From positions 124,001-188,000 of the forward strand of contig JAIEMJ010000006.1 in NCBI GenBank assembly GCA_019752335.1: a stretch of DNA of 64,000 nucleotides, in the 5' to 3' direction. Origin of the DNA: Bryobacteraceae bacterium (lineage in GTDB: Bacteria > Acidobacteriota > Terriglobia > Bryobacterales > Bryobacteraceae). Within the stretch, counting starts at the first letter, position 1; each line of letters begins with the position of its first letter. The notes under the pieces are model-generated. The model had not been told where the DNA came from, did no database searches, and saw only the letters and a list, made by a program, of their open reading frames with translations. The position numbers and the translations under genes were made by a program. Below, piece after piece: positions 34,074 to 43,291 of the stretch.

Positions 34074-35859
34074 CGCGGACGAGCGCCTCGGCCCAGTCCT
34101 GCAAGTCGTGGCCCGCGAACGATACGCTGGCGGTAACGACATGCAAGCCAGGGGCCGGGGCAGGGAAGGTGTGGCTGACTTTGCCTTCGCCGAACGCTTC
34201 CACGTTAACGGTGCCGGACTTCCCGTTGGACCACCTCACCCGATAAGTGATGCGCGTGGGCGCGTGATTCGTGATGCGCAGTTCCAGGGTCACCGGCTGG
34301 CCTGGCGACGCCTTGGTAGCGTACGGGAAGAGGCGCGCCCAGCTTTCGTCCACCATGAAGTTCGGGTCCGGCCAGGGCGAGAACTCGCGCAGCAGAGCCG
34401 TACGGCCCGTGAGTTCGCCGCGCATGCGCTGAATCTCGGCGGCCGTGTAGCGGAACATCGGCTCCACGTGCTGGTTCATCAGCCAGGTGTCTTTGGGCAG
34501 GCTGGCGATGCGCGTTAGGCAGAGGTCATAGCCTTGGCCGGGGCGGAGGAAGTCGCGGTTCTGCATGCAGTAGTCGTCGATGCCGGAGGGCGTGAAGGAG
34601 TCGCCCACGAAGAGGTACGTCTGGCCCTTGCGTTCGGCCACGAGTCCGCCGTGATAGAGCGTCTGGCCGGGGAAGTTCCAGAAGGTGAACTTCCATTCGT
34701 GCCACGCGAGCGTCTGGCCATCGGCCTGCGGCGACGCCGTGGTCACCGGGCGCGTGGTCAGGCAGGGCAAGCGAAAAGCCGACGGGTGCGCCATCACTTC
34801 GGCCATCGCGCTGGTGAAGTAGACGGGGCAGGGAAACTCGGCGGTAACGTCGTTGATGTAGTCCGTATGGTCGTCGTGATAGTGCGTGATCCAGATGCCC
34901 TCCACGCTGCGCAATCGCCCCGCCTCGCGCAGGCGGCGCAACTCGGGCAGCGTGCCGCGGAAGCCCGCATCCACCAGGAAGCCCGCGCCCGTCGCTGAGA
35001 GAATCAGGCGCGAATTGCCGAAGGCGAGAATGTCCGTCGGCAGCTTGCCTTGCTCGGCCATCGGCATCACGTTCAGCGGACGCTCCACCGCGCGGGACCG
35101 CACGCGATGGCTCTCCTCGCCAAAGTACCAGCGCAGGGCATCGATCTCGAAGTGGCTTTGCAGAAAGCCCTGCAGGCGCTCAACGAGTTGGGCGATGGCC
35201 CGCGCCGGATTGGTGATGGCGGGGCCGTGCGCGGGCAGCAGTACATCGGGCTGCAGCGCGGCCACCTTGCGCAGGCTGGTGATCAGCGTCCCGGCGCGCG
35301 CCGCGTAGCCATGGTAGCCGCGCACCTTCAGCGCCGGGATCGCGTCCTGCAGGCTGAAGAGGTCATGCAGGCGGCCATCGCCGTAAATCAGGTCACCGGT
35401 GCAGACGGCGCGCTGGCCCTCGGTTTCGATCAGATACGAGACGGCGTGCGGACTGTAGCCCGGCGTGTCGATTACCCGCACCTTGGCTCCTTCCATGGGA
35501 ATGCGCTCCTGGTCACGGACCGGCTTCAAACCCTCGATCGCGCGTACCGGCACCTTGGAGGATTGCTGCGCGTAGTCGTGAAACTGGCCCGTCTCCATCG
35601 CGCTCCAGAAGGCTTCGGGCTTGGCAAAGAGATCCAGCGACCCCGCGGGCACATACACCGTCGCTCGCTCGGCGATTTTGCCAATCGCATCACGCCGCGC
35701 ATGCGTCAGCAACACTTGCGCGACACTGCCGCGTGATCCATAAACCGCTGCCGCCCGTCCGATGCGCACCTGATTGATGGGGCCCGGAATGAAGCGGATA
35801 CTGGCCGGGAAGGCGCGCAGTGGCGCGGCGGCAAGCGCAAGAAAGGCACGACGATCCAT
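34066..35859 (-). CDS. Double metallo-beta-lactamase-fold protein with Ig-like C-terminus
   Basis: The 597-residue exported protein (leader MDRRAFLALAAAP) carries two MBL-fold domains in series and a C-terminal beta-sandwich of about 95 residues. The second domain (about 255-480) has an intact metal motif, ITHYHDDHTDYI, with GDSF later. In the first domain (about 25-230) the matching segment is LTHARRDAIG, so two of the motif histidines are missing, although CTGDLIYG and LLPAHGP remain. Only the second domain is likely to bind two metals and hydrolyse a substrate. TAGGCT on the minus strand (35866-35871) lies 6 bases before the ATG. Confidence 0.82.
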   Translation of the reverse strand: MDRRAFLALAAAPLRAFPASIRFIPGPINQVRIGRAAAVYGSRGSVAQVLLTHARRDAIGKIAERATVYVPAGSLDLFAKPEAFWSAMETGQFHDYAQQSSKVPVRAIEGLKPVRDQERIPMEGAKVRVIDTPGYSPHAVSYLIETEGQRAVCTGDLIYGDGRLHDLFSLQDAIPALKVRGYHGYAARAGTLITSLRKVAALQPDVLLPAHGPAITNPARAIAQLVERLQGFLQSHFEIDALRWYFGEESHRVRSRAVERPLNVMPMAEQGKLPTDILAFGNSRLILSATGAGFLVDAGFRGTLPELRRLREAGRLRSVEGIWITHYHDDHTDYINDVTAEFPCPVYFTSAMAEVMAHPSAFRLPCLTTRPVTTASPQADGQTLAWHEWKFTFWNFPGQTLYHGGLVAERKGQTYLFVGDSFTPSGIDDYCMQNRDFLRPGQGYDLCLTRIASLPKDTWLMNQHVEPMFRYTAAEIQRMRGELTGRTALLREFSPWPDPNFMVDESWARLFPYATKASPGQPVTLELRITNHAPTRITYRVRWSNGKSGTVNVEAFGEGKVSHTFPAPAPGLHVVTASVSFAGHDLQDWAEALVRVT

Positions 35860-35896
35860 ACCGCTAGCCTACACTTCCTGCGGTACGGTGCGAAGT

Positions 35897-36115
35897 CTAT
35901 TCGTGGCGCGACGCGACCGCCGGATCTGCCCGCATCGCTCGCCGGGCCGGTGGAAAGGAGGCCACGAGTGCAACGGCCAGGAATGCCATCAAAATCCCGC
36001 CGCAGGAGACTCCGTCCACTGCCCTCACACCATAAAGCGCGCTTCGCAACGGCAAATAAGCTCCTGTGGAGAGCACCAGTCCGCCTGCCACCCTGCCAGC
36101 ACCGGACGCGAAGCC
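35897..36115 (-). pseudogene. C-terminal remnant of a MacB/ADOP-type permease
   Basis: On the minus strand this stretch encodes about 72 residues matching the end of FtsX-type permeases: RSALYGVRAVDG, then LMAFLAVALVASFPPARRAM and a finish of RADPAVASRHE. The intact ADOP gene at 4890-7370 ends in the same pattern. No start, upstream domains or ATPase are present. The fragment fills most of the 350-base gap between the double-MBL gene and the B3 beta-lactamase gene. Confidence 0.65.
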
Positions 36116-36209
36116 CCGCAAAAAAGCTCGGAGCCCGCACAAATTCTCAAATGAATCCAGGTGCCTAGCCCCCAAGATGAAGAGACCAGAGCATGGCATA
36201 ATTTCTAAG

Positions 36210-37064
36210 GTGAAGCCTCTTCTCGCCCTCCTCTTCGCCCTCATTCCGCAGACCATTCACGCCTTTCCCGCTGACTGGACCACGCCGCTAGCGCCGTTTC
36301 GCATCTCCGGTAACTTGTACTACGTCGGTTCCCGCGACCTGGCGGCTTATCTGATCACCACGCCACAGGGCAACATGCTGATCAACGCCAACCTCGAATC
36401 GTCGCCGCCGCAGATTCGCCGCAGCATCGAACAACTGGGATTCAAGTGGGCCGATACGAAGATTCTGCTCAGCAGCCAGGCCCACTATGACCATGCCGCG
36501 GGTGCGGCGGAGGTGATCCGGCAGACGCACGCCAAGCACATGGTGATGGAGGGAGATGTGGACGTGATCAAGTCAGGTGGGGCGACAGATTATGACCAGA
36601 CGCTCGACCGTTTTCCTCCCGCTCCCGTGGACCGCGTGCTGCGCGACCAGGATACGGTGGAATTGGGCGGCAGCGTGATCAAGGCCCACAAGACGGCTGG
36701 CCATACGCGCGGTTGCACCACCTGGACGCTGGAGACGCGGGACGGCAATCGCCGCCGGAACGTCGTGATCGTGGGGGGCTGGGGATTGAATCCCGCCGTG
36801 CGCTTGGTTGCTCGCCCGGGTAAGCCCGCCAGCTATCCGGGAATCACCGCGGACTTTGACCGGACATTCAAGAGCCTGGCCGCCTTGCCCTGCGACATCT
36901 TTCTGGGCGCGCACGGGCTGTACTTCGACCTGCTGAGCAAGTTGGACCGGGTGGCCCGGGAGGGCGAAGCGGTTTGGATCGATCCGGCTGGATACCGGCG
37001 CGCGTTGGCCGAAAAGGAAGCCATTTACCGCAAGGAGTTAGCGCGCCAGGAAGCGATCCAGTAA
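36210..37064 (+). CDS. Subclass B3 metallo-beta-lactamase, Gln-type zinc site
   Basis: The 284-residue protein has a signal peptide (KPLLALLFALIPQTIHA) and the B3 beta-lactamase fold. The metal motif is SSQAHYDHAAG, giving Q90, H92, D94 and H95, followed by H165 in TAGHTRGCTTW and H235 in GAHGLYFDL. The SGGATDY loop also fits B3 enzymes. Gln in place of the first His is the arrangement seen in GOB-type B3 enzymes, so zinc binding may be asymmetric. It probably hydrolyses beta-lactams in the periplasm, but a related hydrolase role cannot be excluded. The GTG at 36210 is chosen because the signal peptide begins there and CATAAT lies 7 bases before it. Confidence 0.85.
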   Translation: MKPLLALLFALIPQTIHAFPADWTTPLAPFRISGNLYYVGSRDLAAYLITTPQGNMLINANLESSPPQIRRSIEQLGFKWADTKILLSSQAHYDHAAGAAEVIRQTHAKHMVMEGDVDVIKSGGATDYDQTLDRFPPAPVDRVLRDQDTVELGGSVIKAHKTAGHTRGCTTWTLETRDGNRRRNVVIVGGWGLNPAVRLVARPGKPASYPGITADFDRTFKSLAALPCDIFLGAHGLYFDLLSKLDRVAREGEAVWIDPAGYRRALAEKEAIYRKELARQEAIQ

Positions 37065-37088
37065 AATTCTAAGCCCGGCGCTGGCGGA

Positions 37089-38447
37089 TTAAACCGTATA
37101 CGGCTTGCGGTAGTCGCGCGTCAGCAGCTTCATGGCTTCGGCGTCGTTGACGAACTTCGGGCCGGCCTGCAAGGTAAGCTTGCGCCCCACCCGGTAGCTG
37201 ATGTTGGCCAAGTGGCACATCGAAGCGCTGAGGTAGGCGATGTTGATCTCGTCGTGCAGATCCTGCGCCTTACGCGACTTCACCGCGGCCAGGAAGTTCT
37301 GCATGTGCAGACCAGTGGGATCCAGGCCGCGTTCGGCTTTTTCCTCCATGACGAGCTCATTGCTTTCGCCTTTGAAAGCCTGGAAGCCTTCGTCCGACAT
37401 GGCGGCCCAGCCCTCGGTGCCGTAGAAGAGATTGCCGACCATGATGTTGAGTGGCGCGGCGCTCTTCGGCGTGGTGGATTCGGGAGGCTGTGCGGCGCCC
37501 GGCGCCATGGGACGGCGGCCACGGGGCACCGTGCCTTCCGCGCCGGTAAGGAGTCCGCGGACTTCGAAGACGAGTTCCCGGCCGGGAAAGTCGAAATTAG
37601 CCGTCAGCGTGTTGGGCGTTTCCTGATCGTCGTCATAGGCGAACTTACCGCCATGGGCGTAAGCGGCGGTGGGCCATTGCGGATCGCCCATGCCCCAGCG
37701 GGCGATGCCGAGTTCATGCACACCCTGATTGCCGATGTCGCCGTTGCCGGTGTCCCAGAACCAATGCCAGTTGTAGCGAAAGCGCAGCTCGTTGAACTTG
37801 CGCAACGGGGCCGGCCCCAGGAACATATCCCAGTTGATCCCGGGCGGCGTGTCGGTGTCGGGCTTGTGGCCAATCGAAACGCGGCGTTTGTAGCAGAGGC
37901 CCTTGGCCTGATAGACCTTGCCGATGAGTCCGCCTTGGATGGCCGCGATGGCGCGCATCTTGAAGGGGTTGCTGCGATGCTGCGAGCCGATTTGCAGCAT
38001 TCGCTTGGTTTCGGCGGCCACTTGTACCATCTTCTGGCCTTCGTAAATGTTGTAGCAGGCGGGTTTTTCGCCGTAGACGTCCTTACCGGCCTTCATGGCC
38101 CAGATGGCGGCCAGGGCATGCCAATGATTCGGCACGGCGATGGAGACCGCGTCGACCGTAGGATCGGCAAACACTTGGCGCATGTCCTCAAACTCCTTGG
38201 CCTTCTCGCCGGTGTTTTTGAGAAGCGTGGCTTGGGACTTCTCCCGCGCTGCCTGATTGACGTCGCACAGGCCGACGACTTTCGCTTCGGCCAGCTTGGA
38301 GTAGATCCCGAGATGCGCGGAACCGCGTCCTCCGAGGCCGACAATGGCCAGGTTGACGCGCTCATTGGCGCCTTGGACGCGCATCGCGGAGGCCGCGGCA
38401 GCCGCGCCCATGAAGATGCGGCGAGTGGTGGATGAATCGAGGGTCAC
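37089..38447 (-). CDS. Gfo/Idh/MocA family oxidoreductase, exported
   Basis: The 452-residue protein has a twin-arginine-like leader (STTRRIFMGAAAAASAMRV), a Rossmann start (LAIVGLGGRGSAHL) and YGEKPACYN with the conserved lysine. Its C-terminal domain (WHWFWDTGNGDIGNQGVHEL) is characteristic of the large exported group in Acidobacteria and Planctomycetes. It presumably oxidises a sugar or polyol, or acts on glycosides, with a bound nucleotide. It starts with GTG at 38447, 7 bases after a TATCCT box on the minus strand. It diverges from the DUF1549/DUF1553 gene. Confidence 0.9.
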   Translation of the reverse strand: MTLDSSTTRRIFMGAAAAASAMRVQGANERVNLAIVGLGGRGSAHLGIYSKLAEAKVVGLCDVNQAAREKSQATLLKNTGEKAKEFEDMRQVFADPTVDAVSIAVPNHWHALAAIWAMKAGKDVYGEKPACYNIYEGQKMVQVAAETKRMLQIGSQHRSNPFKMRAIAAIQGGLIGKVYQAKGLCYKRRVSIGHKPDTDTPPGINWDMFLGPAPLRKFNELRFRYNWHWFWDTGNGDIGNQGVHELGIARWGMGDPQWPTAAYAHGGKFAYDDDQETPNTLTANFDFPGRELVFEVRGLLTGAEGTVPRGRRPMAPGAAQPPESTTPKSAAPLNIMVGNLFYGTEGWAAMSDEGFQAFKGESNELVMEEKAERGLDPTGLHMQNFLAAVKSRKAQDLHDEINIAYLSASMCHLANISYRVGRKLTLQAGPKFVNDAEAMKLLTRDYRKPYTV

Positions 38448-38525
38448 GAAGGCGAGGATATCAGATTGACGGGAAGTCGCGCATCAGCGCCGGATGAAAC
38501 CGCTTCAGCCGGCCGCGGGCATATC

Positions 38526-41390
38526 ATGGAAACGATGCGCCTGCTTTGTGTCTTCTTCCTTGCCGGATGCGCCCTCCTGGCGGAGGTGAGCTTTAACCGG
38601 GACATCCGGCCCATCCTCTCCGACACCTGCTTCCGGTGTCACGGGCCGGACCAGAGTTCCCGCATGGCCGCGTTGCGGCTGGACCGTCGCGAGGACGCGC
38701 TGCGTCCGCGGCGCTCCGGCACGCCCATCGTTCCTGGCGACGCCCAAGCCTCGCTGATCGTGCAGCGCATCTTTGCCGAGGGGGCTCGCTTGATGCCGCC
38801 GGAGTCCGCGCATAAGACGCTGAGCGCGGCGCAGAAAAACCTCCTGCGCCAATGGGTGGCCGAAGGCGCCAAGTACGAAGGCCACTGGGCTTACCAATCG
38901 TTACCCAAACCAGCGGGCACGATTGACGCCTTTATCGATCGGGGGCTGCGCCGAGCGGCTCTGCCGGCCGCCCCGCCCGCGGATCGACGCACGCTCATTC
39001 GCCGCCTCTCGCTCGACCTCACCGGACTCCCACCCTCACCCGCCGACGTAGCGGACTTCGAGCGTTCCGGCCAGTACGAAGCCCTGGTGGACCGCCTGCT
39101 GGCCTCGCCGGGCTTCGCCGAGAAGCAGACCATGCTTTGGCTCGACGCCGTCCGCTACGCCGACACCTGCGGCTTCCACGGCGATAACGCCTTCCCGGCC
39201 TGGCCCTATCGCGACTACGTCCTGCGGTCCTTCCAGCAGAACAAGCCCTTCGATCAGTTCACGCGCGAGCAGATCGCGGGCGACCTGCTGCCCAACGCGA
39301 CGCGCGAACAGCGGACGGCGACGGCGCTCCACCGGCTGACGCGCACCTCCGCCGAAGGCGGCATTCAACCCAAAGAGTATCTCGCCAAGTACGCCGCGGA
39401 TCGGGTCCGCACGGTTTCGGCCGTCTGGCTGGGCAGCACGCTCGGTTGCGCCGAATGCCACAATCACAAATTCGATCCCTTCCTGGCCAAGGACTTCTAC
39501 GCCATGAAGGCCTTCTTCGCCGACATTCAGGAGACGGGCCTGGTACCGGATCGCGGCAAGGACGCTTGGGGCAAGCAACTGCTGCTGCCGACGCCCGCCC
39601 AGGAAGCGCAGTTGGCGGCGATCGAGAAGACCATCGCCTCGCTGCCAGCAGGACCGGTTGCCGAGAAGGCCACGACTTTCGGCTGGGTGGTGCAGAAGCC
39701 GCAGCGTTCCAGCGCGACCAACGGCGTCGAACTGAAGCCCGGTAAGGGCGACACCCTCACCGCGGAAGGCCCTAATCCGGATCACGCCACCTACGAGGTG
39801 ACGCTCACGCCGGGCGAAGGCCAATGGACGCATCTGGGCCTGGAAGTGCAGGGCGACGATCGCCTGCCCGGCGCCAACCTGGCGCGCGGCGCGGACCGGC
39901 TCGTGATTACCGAAGTAGAAGCCCTGGCCGATGGCCGGCCCGTGGCCTTCACGGTCGCGGCCACGAATACCGTTTTCTCCACCAAGGACTTACCTGCCGG
40001 CGCCGCGATTGACCAACAGGCCGGCAGCGGCTGGGGCGTGAATACCTACGGCGATCCGCGCAACGCCGTGCTCTCTCTGCGCTTCGCGCAACCGCTCGCG
40101 GCGAAGGAACTCGTCGTTCGCCTGCGGCATGACTCCGCCTGGCGCCGCGCCACCACCGGACGCTTCCGCCTGGCGCTCTCGCAGGAAGCCGTCGCTTGGC
40201 CCGTGGGCTTCGAGGCCAAGACGCCCACCGTCTCCAAGGAACTGCTCGAACGCGACGCCGCCTTTGCCAACGGCGACGTGGCGCTCTTTCGAGCGCAACT
40301 GGAGCGCGACTTACTCAAGTCCGCGATGGCGAAGGTGGTGGTGACGGAGAGCGGCAAGCCCGAAGTGACGCGCATTCTGCCGCGCGGCAATTGGATGGAC
40401 GAGAGCGGGGCTATCGTAGAGCCGGCGATCCCCGAGTTTCTCGGCCGGCTCTCCACACCCGGCCGGGCCACGCGACTGGATCTGGCCAATTGGATCGTCT
40501 CCCGCGAGAATCCACTCACGGCGCGCGTCTTCGCCAATCGGATCTGGCGGCAGTTCTTTGGGACCGGCCTCTCGAAGGTGTTGGATGACTTGGGCTCCCA
40601 AGGCGAGTGGCCCACCCACCCCGAGCTACTCGACTATCTGGCCGCCGAGTTCGCGAGCGATTGGAACGTGAAGCGGCTGATCAAGCTGGTGGTGATGAGC
40701 GAGACCTATCAGCGCGCGTCGCAACCCACGCCCCTGATGTTGGAGCGTGACCCGGAGAACCGCCTTTACGCCCGTCAAAGCCGCTATCGCGTGGAAGCCG
40801 AAGTGGTGCGCGACATCGCGCTGTCGGCGGCCGGGTTGCTCCAGAACGAATTCGGCGGCCCGAGCATCCGCCCGCCCCAGCCGGACGGCTATCTGGCGGC
40901 GTTGAATTATCCGATCCGCGACTACTCCGCCACCGAGGGCCAAGCCCAATACCGGCGCGGTTTGTATGTGCATTGGCAGCGCACGTTCCTCCATCCGAGC
41001 CTGATGACCTTCGACGCGCCGTCGCGCGAGGAGTGTACCGTCAACCGGACGAGTTCGAACACGCCCCTGCAGGCGCTGGTGCTGCTGAACGACCCGATCT
41101 TCGTCGAGGCGGCCCGGGGCCTGGCCCAACGTATGGCGGGCGCCCCCACATTCGAAGCCCGCGTGAATCTGGCTTTCGAGCGCGCGCTGGGCCGTCCGGT
41201 GACCGCGGAAGAGGCGGCAGTCCTGCGCGAGCTTTATCAGAAGAGCAAGGCCCAACTGACGCAGGCGTCGGCGAAGCAGTTGCTCGGCGTGGGCGAGTCG
41301 CCGGCGGCGGGGGATGATGTGGACCTGGCCGCGTTGACGACGGTGGCCCGTGCGGTGCTGAACTTACACGGTACGGTCACCAGAAACTGA
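38526..41390 (+). CDS. Planctomycete-type cytochrome C with DUF1549 and DUF1553 domains
   Basis: The 954-residue protein has an N-terminal leader whose LAGC could be a lipobox. A haem-binding CFRCHGPD motif follows within the planctomycete cytochrome C-like domain (about 25-110), then DUF1549 (LIRRLSLDLTGLPPSPADV), a central carbohydrate-binding-like region (about 400-560) and DUF1553 (ANRIWRQFFGTGLSKVLDDLG and TPLQALVLLNDP). Such proteins are thought to act in periplasmic polysaccharide degradation or redox handling, but no activity is established. The start may be 38526 or the ATG at 38535. It is followed 8 bases later by the DUF1501 gene, its usual partner. Confidence 0.9.
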   Translation: METMRLLCVFFLAGCALLAEVSFNRDIRPILSDTCFRCHGPDQSSRMAALRLDRREDALRPRRSGTPIVPGDAQASLIVQRIFAEGARLMPPESAHKTLSAAQKNLLRQWVAEGAKYEGHWAYQSLPKPAGTIDAFIDRGLRRAALPAAPPADRRTLIRRLSLDLTGLPPSPADVADFERSGQYEALVDRLLASPGFAEKQTMLWLDAVRYADTCGFHGDNAFPAWPYRDYVLRSFQQNKPFDQFTREQIAGDLLPNATREQRTATALHRLTRTSAEGGIQPKEYLAKYAADRVRTVSAVWLGSTLGCAECHNHKFDPFLAKDFYAMKAFFADIQETGLVPDRGKDAWGKQLLLPTPAQEAQLAAIEKTIASLPAGPVAEKATTFGWVVQKPQRSSATNGVELKPGKGDTLTAEGPNPDHATYEVTLTPGEGQWTHLGLEVQGDDRLPGANLARGADRLVITEVEALADGRPVAFTVAATNTVFSTKDLPAGAAIDQQAGSGWGVNTYGDPRNAVLSLRFAQPLAAKELVVRLRHDSAWRRATTGRFRLALSQEAVAWPVGFEAKTPTVSKELLERDAAFANGDVALFRAQLERDLLKSAMAKVVVTESGKPEVTRILPRGNWMDESGAIVEPAIPEFLGRLSTPGRATRLDLANWIVSRENPLTARVFANRIWRQFFGTGLSKVLDDLGSQGEWPTHPELLDYLAAEFASDWNVKRLIKLVVMSETYQRASQPTPLMLERDPENRLYARQSRYRVEAEVVRDIALSAAGLLQNEFGGPSIRPPQPDGYLAALNYPIRDYSATEGQAQYRRGLYVHWQRTFLHPSLMTFDAPSREECTVNRTSSNTPLQALVLLNDPIFVEAARGLAQRMAGAPTFEARVNLAFERALGRPVTAEEAAVLRELYQKSKAQLTQASAKQLLGVGESPAAGDDVDLAALTTVARAVLNLHGTVTRN

Positions 41391-41398
41391 GAGAACCA

Positions 41399-42766
41399 AT
41401 GACGACTCACCTTCATCGCCGCGCCTTCCTGGGCCGAACCGCCGCCGGGTTCGGACTGACGGCTTTGCAGTCTCTGCTGGGCAACACTGGCGCTCACCAC
41501 GCGGCCAAGGCCAAACGAGTCATCTTCCTCTATCAAGCGGGCGGCCCGTCGCATCTGGAGGTCTTTGACTATAAGCCGAAGCTGGCCGCGATGCATGGCC
41601 AGGGCATGCCGGAGAGCTTCACCAAGGGGCAGCAGATCGCCCAGTTGCAGGGCAAACCCTTGCTCTGCTTTGGCCCGCAGCATCCGTTCCAGCGCTATGG
41701 CCGCTGTGGCACCGAAATGTCGTCGCTGTTTCCGAAGATGGGCAGCCTCGCGGATGAGGTCTGCGTGGTCCGCTCAATGTGGACGGAGCAGATTAACCAT
41801 GACCCCGCTCATACGCTGATGAATACGGGCAGTATTCTGGCGGGCCGGCCTTCGATGGGCTCGTGGGCGGCGTATGGCTTAGGCACCGAATCGGCGGATC
41901 TGCCGGGTTTCGTGGTGCTGATCTCGAATGGCCAGGGAGGGCAAGCGCAGCCGATCGCGGCGCGGCAATGGTCGGCGGGGATGTTGCCGTCGAAGTATCA
42001 GGGCGTTAAGTTCCAGTCCGTGGGCGACCCGGTGCTCTATCTCGAAAACCCGCCGGGCGTGAACGCCGCGATGCAGCAGGATTCGATTCAAGCCATCACG
42101 GCCTTGCAGCGGCTGGAGCAGAAGATGCTGGGCGACCCGGAGGTGCAAACGCGCATCGCGCAGTACGAGATGGCCTACCGCATGCAGTCCAGCGTGCCCG
42201 GCCTGATGGACTTCTCGAACGAACCGGCTTCGGTGATGGAAGCCTACGGTGCTAAGCCGGGCGACGGGTCCTTCGCGTCGAACTGCTTGCTGGCGCGCCG
42301 GCTGGCGGAGCGCGGGGTCCGCTTTATCCAGCTCTACCATCGCGACTGGGACCATCATGGCGGCTTGAAGAAAGGCGTGGAGTACAAGGCGGCCGAGGTC
42401 GACCAAGCGACGGCGGCGCTGATCACCGATCTGAAGCAGCGCGGCATGCTCGAAGATACGCTCGTGATCTGGGGCGGCGAATTCGGCCGGACGCCGATGT
42501 CGCAAGGCGGCGACGGCCGTGACCATCACATCAAGGGCTTCAGCTACCTGTTGGCCGGCGGCGGCATCCGGCCGGGCATCACCTACGGCGCCACCGACGA
42601 ATTGGGTTATGAAGCGGTGGATCAACCGGTAAGTGTCCACGATTTTCACGCCACCCTGCTGCACCTCCTGGGCATGAATCACCTGCGGCTGACGGTGAAG
42701 TATCAGGGTCTGGATGTGCGCCTGACGGGGATCAGCGGTGAAGTGGTGAAGGGGATCCTCGCCTAA
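41399..42766 (+). CDS. DUF1501 domain-containing protein
   Basis: The 455-residue protein begins with a twin-arginine-type leader (LHRRAFLGRTAAGFGL) and shows the DUF1501 hallmarks: VIFLYQAGGPSHLEVFDYKP, the NHDPAHTLMNTGS region, HRDWDHHGGLKKG and IWGGEFGRTPMSQGGDGRDHH. The fold resembles the alkaline phosphatase/sulfatase superfamily, but no activity has been proven. It forms a two-gene operon with the DUF1549/1553 protein upstream, the standard arrangement in Planctomycetes and Acidobacteria. Confidence 0.92.
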   Translation: MTTHLHRRAFLGRTAAGFGLTALQSLLGNTGAHHAAKAKRVIFLYQAGGPSHLEVFDYKPKLAAMHGQGMPESFTKGQQIAQLQGKPLLCFGPQHPFQRYGRCGTEMSSLFPKMGSLADEVCVVRSMWTEQINHDPAHTLMNTGSILAGRPSMGSWAAYGLGTESADLPGFVVLISNGQGGQAQPIAARQWSAGMLPSKYQGVKFQSVGDPVLYLENPPGVNAAMQQDSIQAITALQRLEQKMLGDPEVQTRIAQYEMAYRMQSSVPGLMDFSNEPASVMEAYGAKPGDGSFASNCLLARRLAERGVRFIQLYHRDWDHHGGLKKGVEYKAAEVDQATAALITDLKQRGMLEDTLVIWGGEFGRTPMSQGGDGRDHHIKGFSYLLAGGGIRPGITYGATDELGYEAVDQPVSVHDFHATLLHLLGMNHLRLTVKYQGLDVRLTGISGEVVKGILA

Positions 42767-42954
42767 AGTTTCGGACCTATCAATACCTCGAGAATCTTCT
42801 CTTGCAAGCGATCCAGATCCGGGCCCTCGGCATTGCACAGCAGCACGCTTCCCGATCTAAGGGCCGGAAACCAGTGCATCACCGTCGTAGTTCCCGGCTG
42901 CGGTCCCCCCTGGGTGAGGACCGCGCGTGCCGGTGGCCCAGCCCAGATGCGGCG
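42763..42954 (-). pseudogene. C-terminal remnant of a beta-lactamase-family serine hydrolase
   Basis: The minus strand encodes about 63 residues that look like the end of a class C beta-lactamase-related hydrolase: VLTQGGPQPGTTT replaces the usual H-G-G-x-x-G-T motif, followed by MHWFPALRSGSVLLCNAEG. The catalytic SxxK and YxN parts are missing. Upstream the frame runs into unrelated sequence before the YeaQ-like gene. It is a decayed tail, convergent with and touching the DUF1501 gene. Confidence 0.6.
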
Positions 42955-42989
42955 CTGGCTTAGTTGAGCTAAATGGCTCTTAGGTTGCG

Positions 42990-43244
42990 TTAGTTCGCGC
43001 GGCGGAAGACGCGGTACCCGGCTAAAATCAAGGTCGCGCCCAGGACGGACAGGATCCAACCTTCTTCGCGGTCAGGCAGGCCGGACTCCACCTTGGTATG
43101 CACCCAGCCGCCCAACAAAGCCCCGCCGATGCCCAGCAGGATCGTGACGAACACGCCGCCGGGGTCCTTGCCGGGCATGATCAGCTTTGCCGCCACGCCG
43201 ACGATGAGTCCGAAAAAGATGGTACCCAGTAGCTCGATATCCAT
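42990..43244 (-). CDS. GlsB/YeaQ/YmgE family membrane protein
   Basis: The 84-residue protein has three transmembrane helices and the glycine-rich pattern of the family: FGLIVGVAAKLIMPGKDPGG, ILLGIGGALLGGWV and ILSVLGATLILAGYRVF. These small inner-membrane proteins are often stress-induced; the function is unknown. The ATG at 43244 gives the normal family length. It lies alone, 47 bases downstream of the ABC permease gene in the same orientation. Confidence 0.9.
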   Translation of the reverse strand: MDIELLGTIFFGLIVGVAAKLIMPGKDPGGVFVTILLGIGGALLGGWVHTKVESGLPDREEGWILSVLGATLILAGYRVFRRAN

Positions 43245-43291
43245 GCCTGAACACAGAGCACGTTGCCTGCCATTGCCGGCACGTCATGCCA

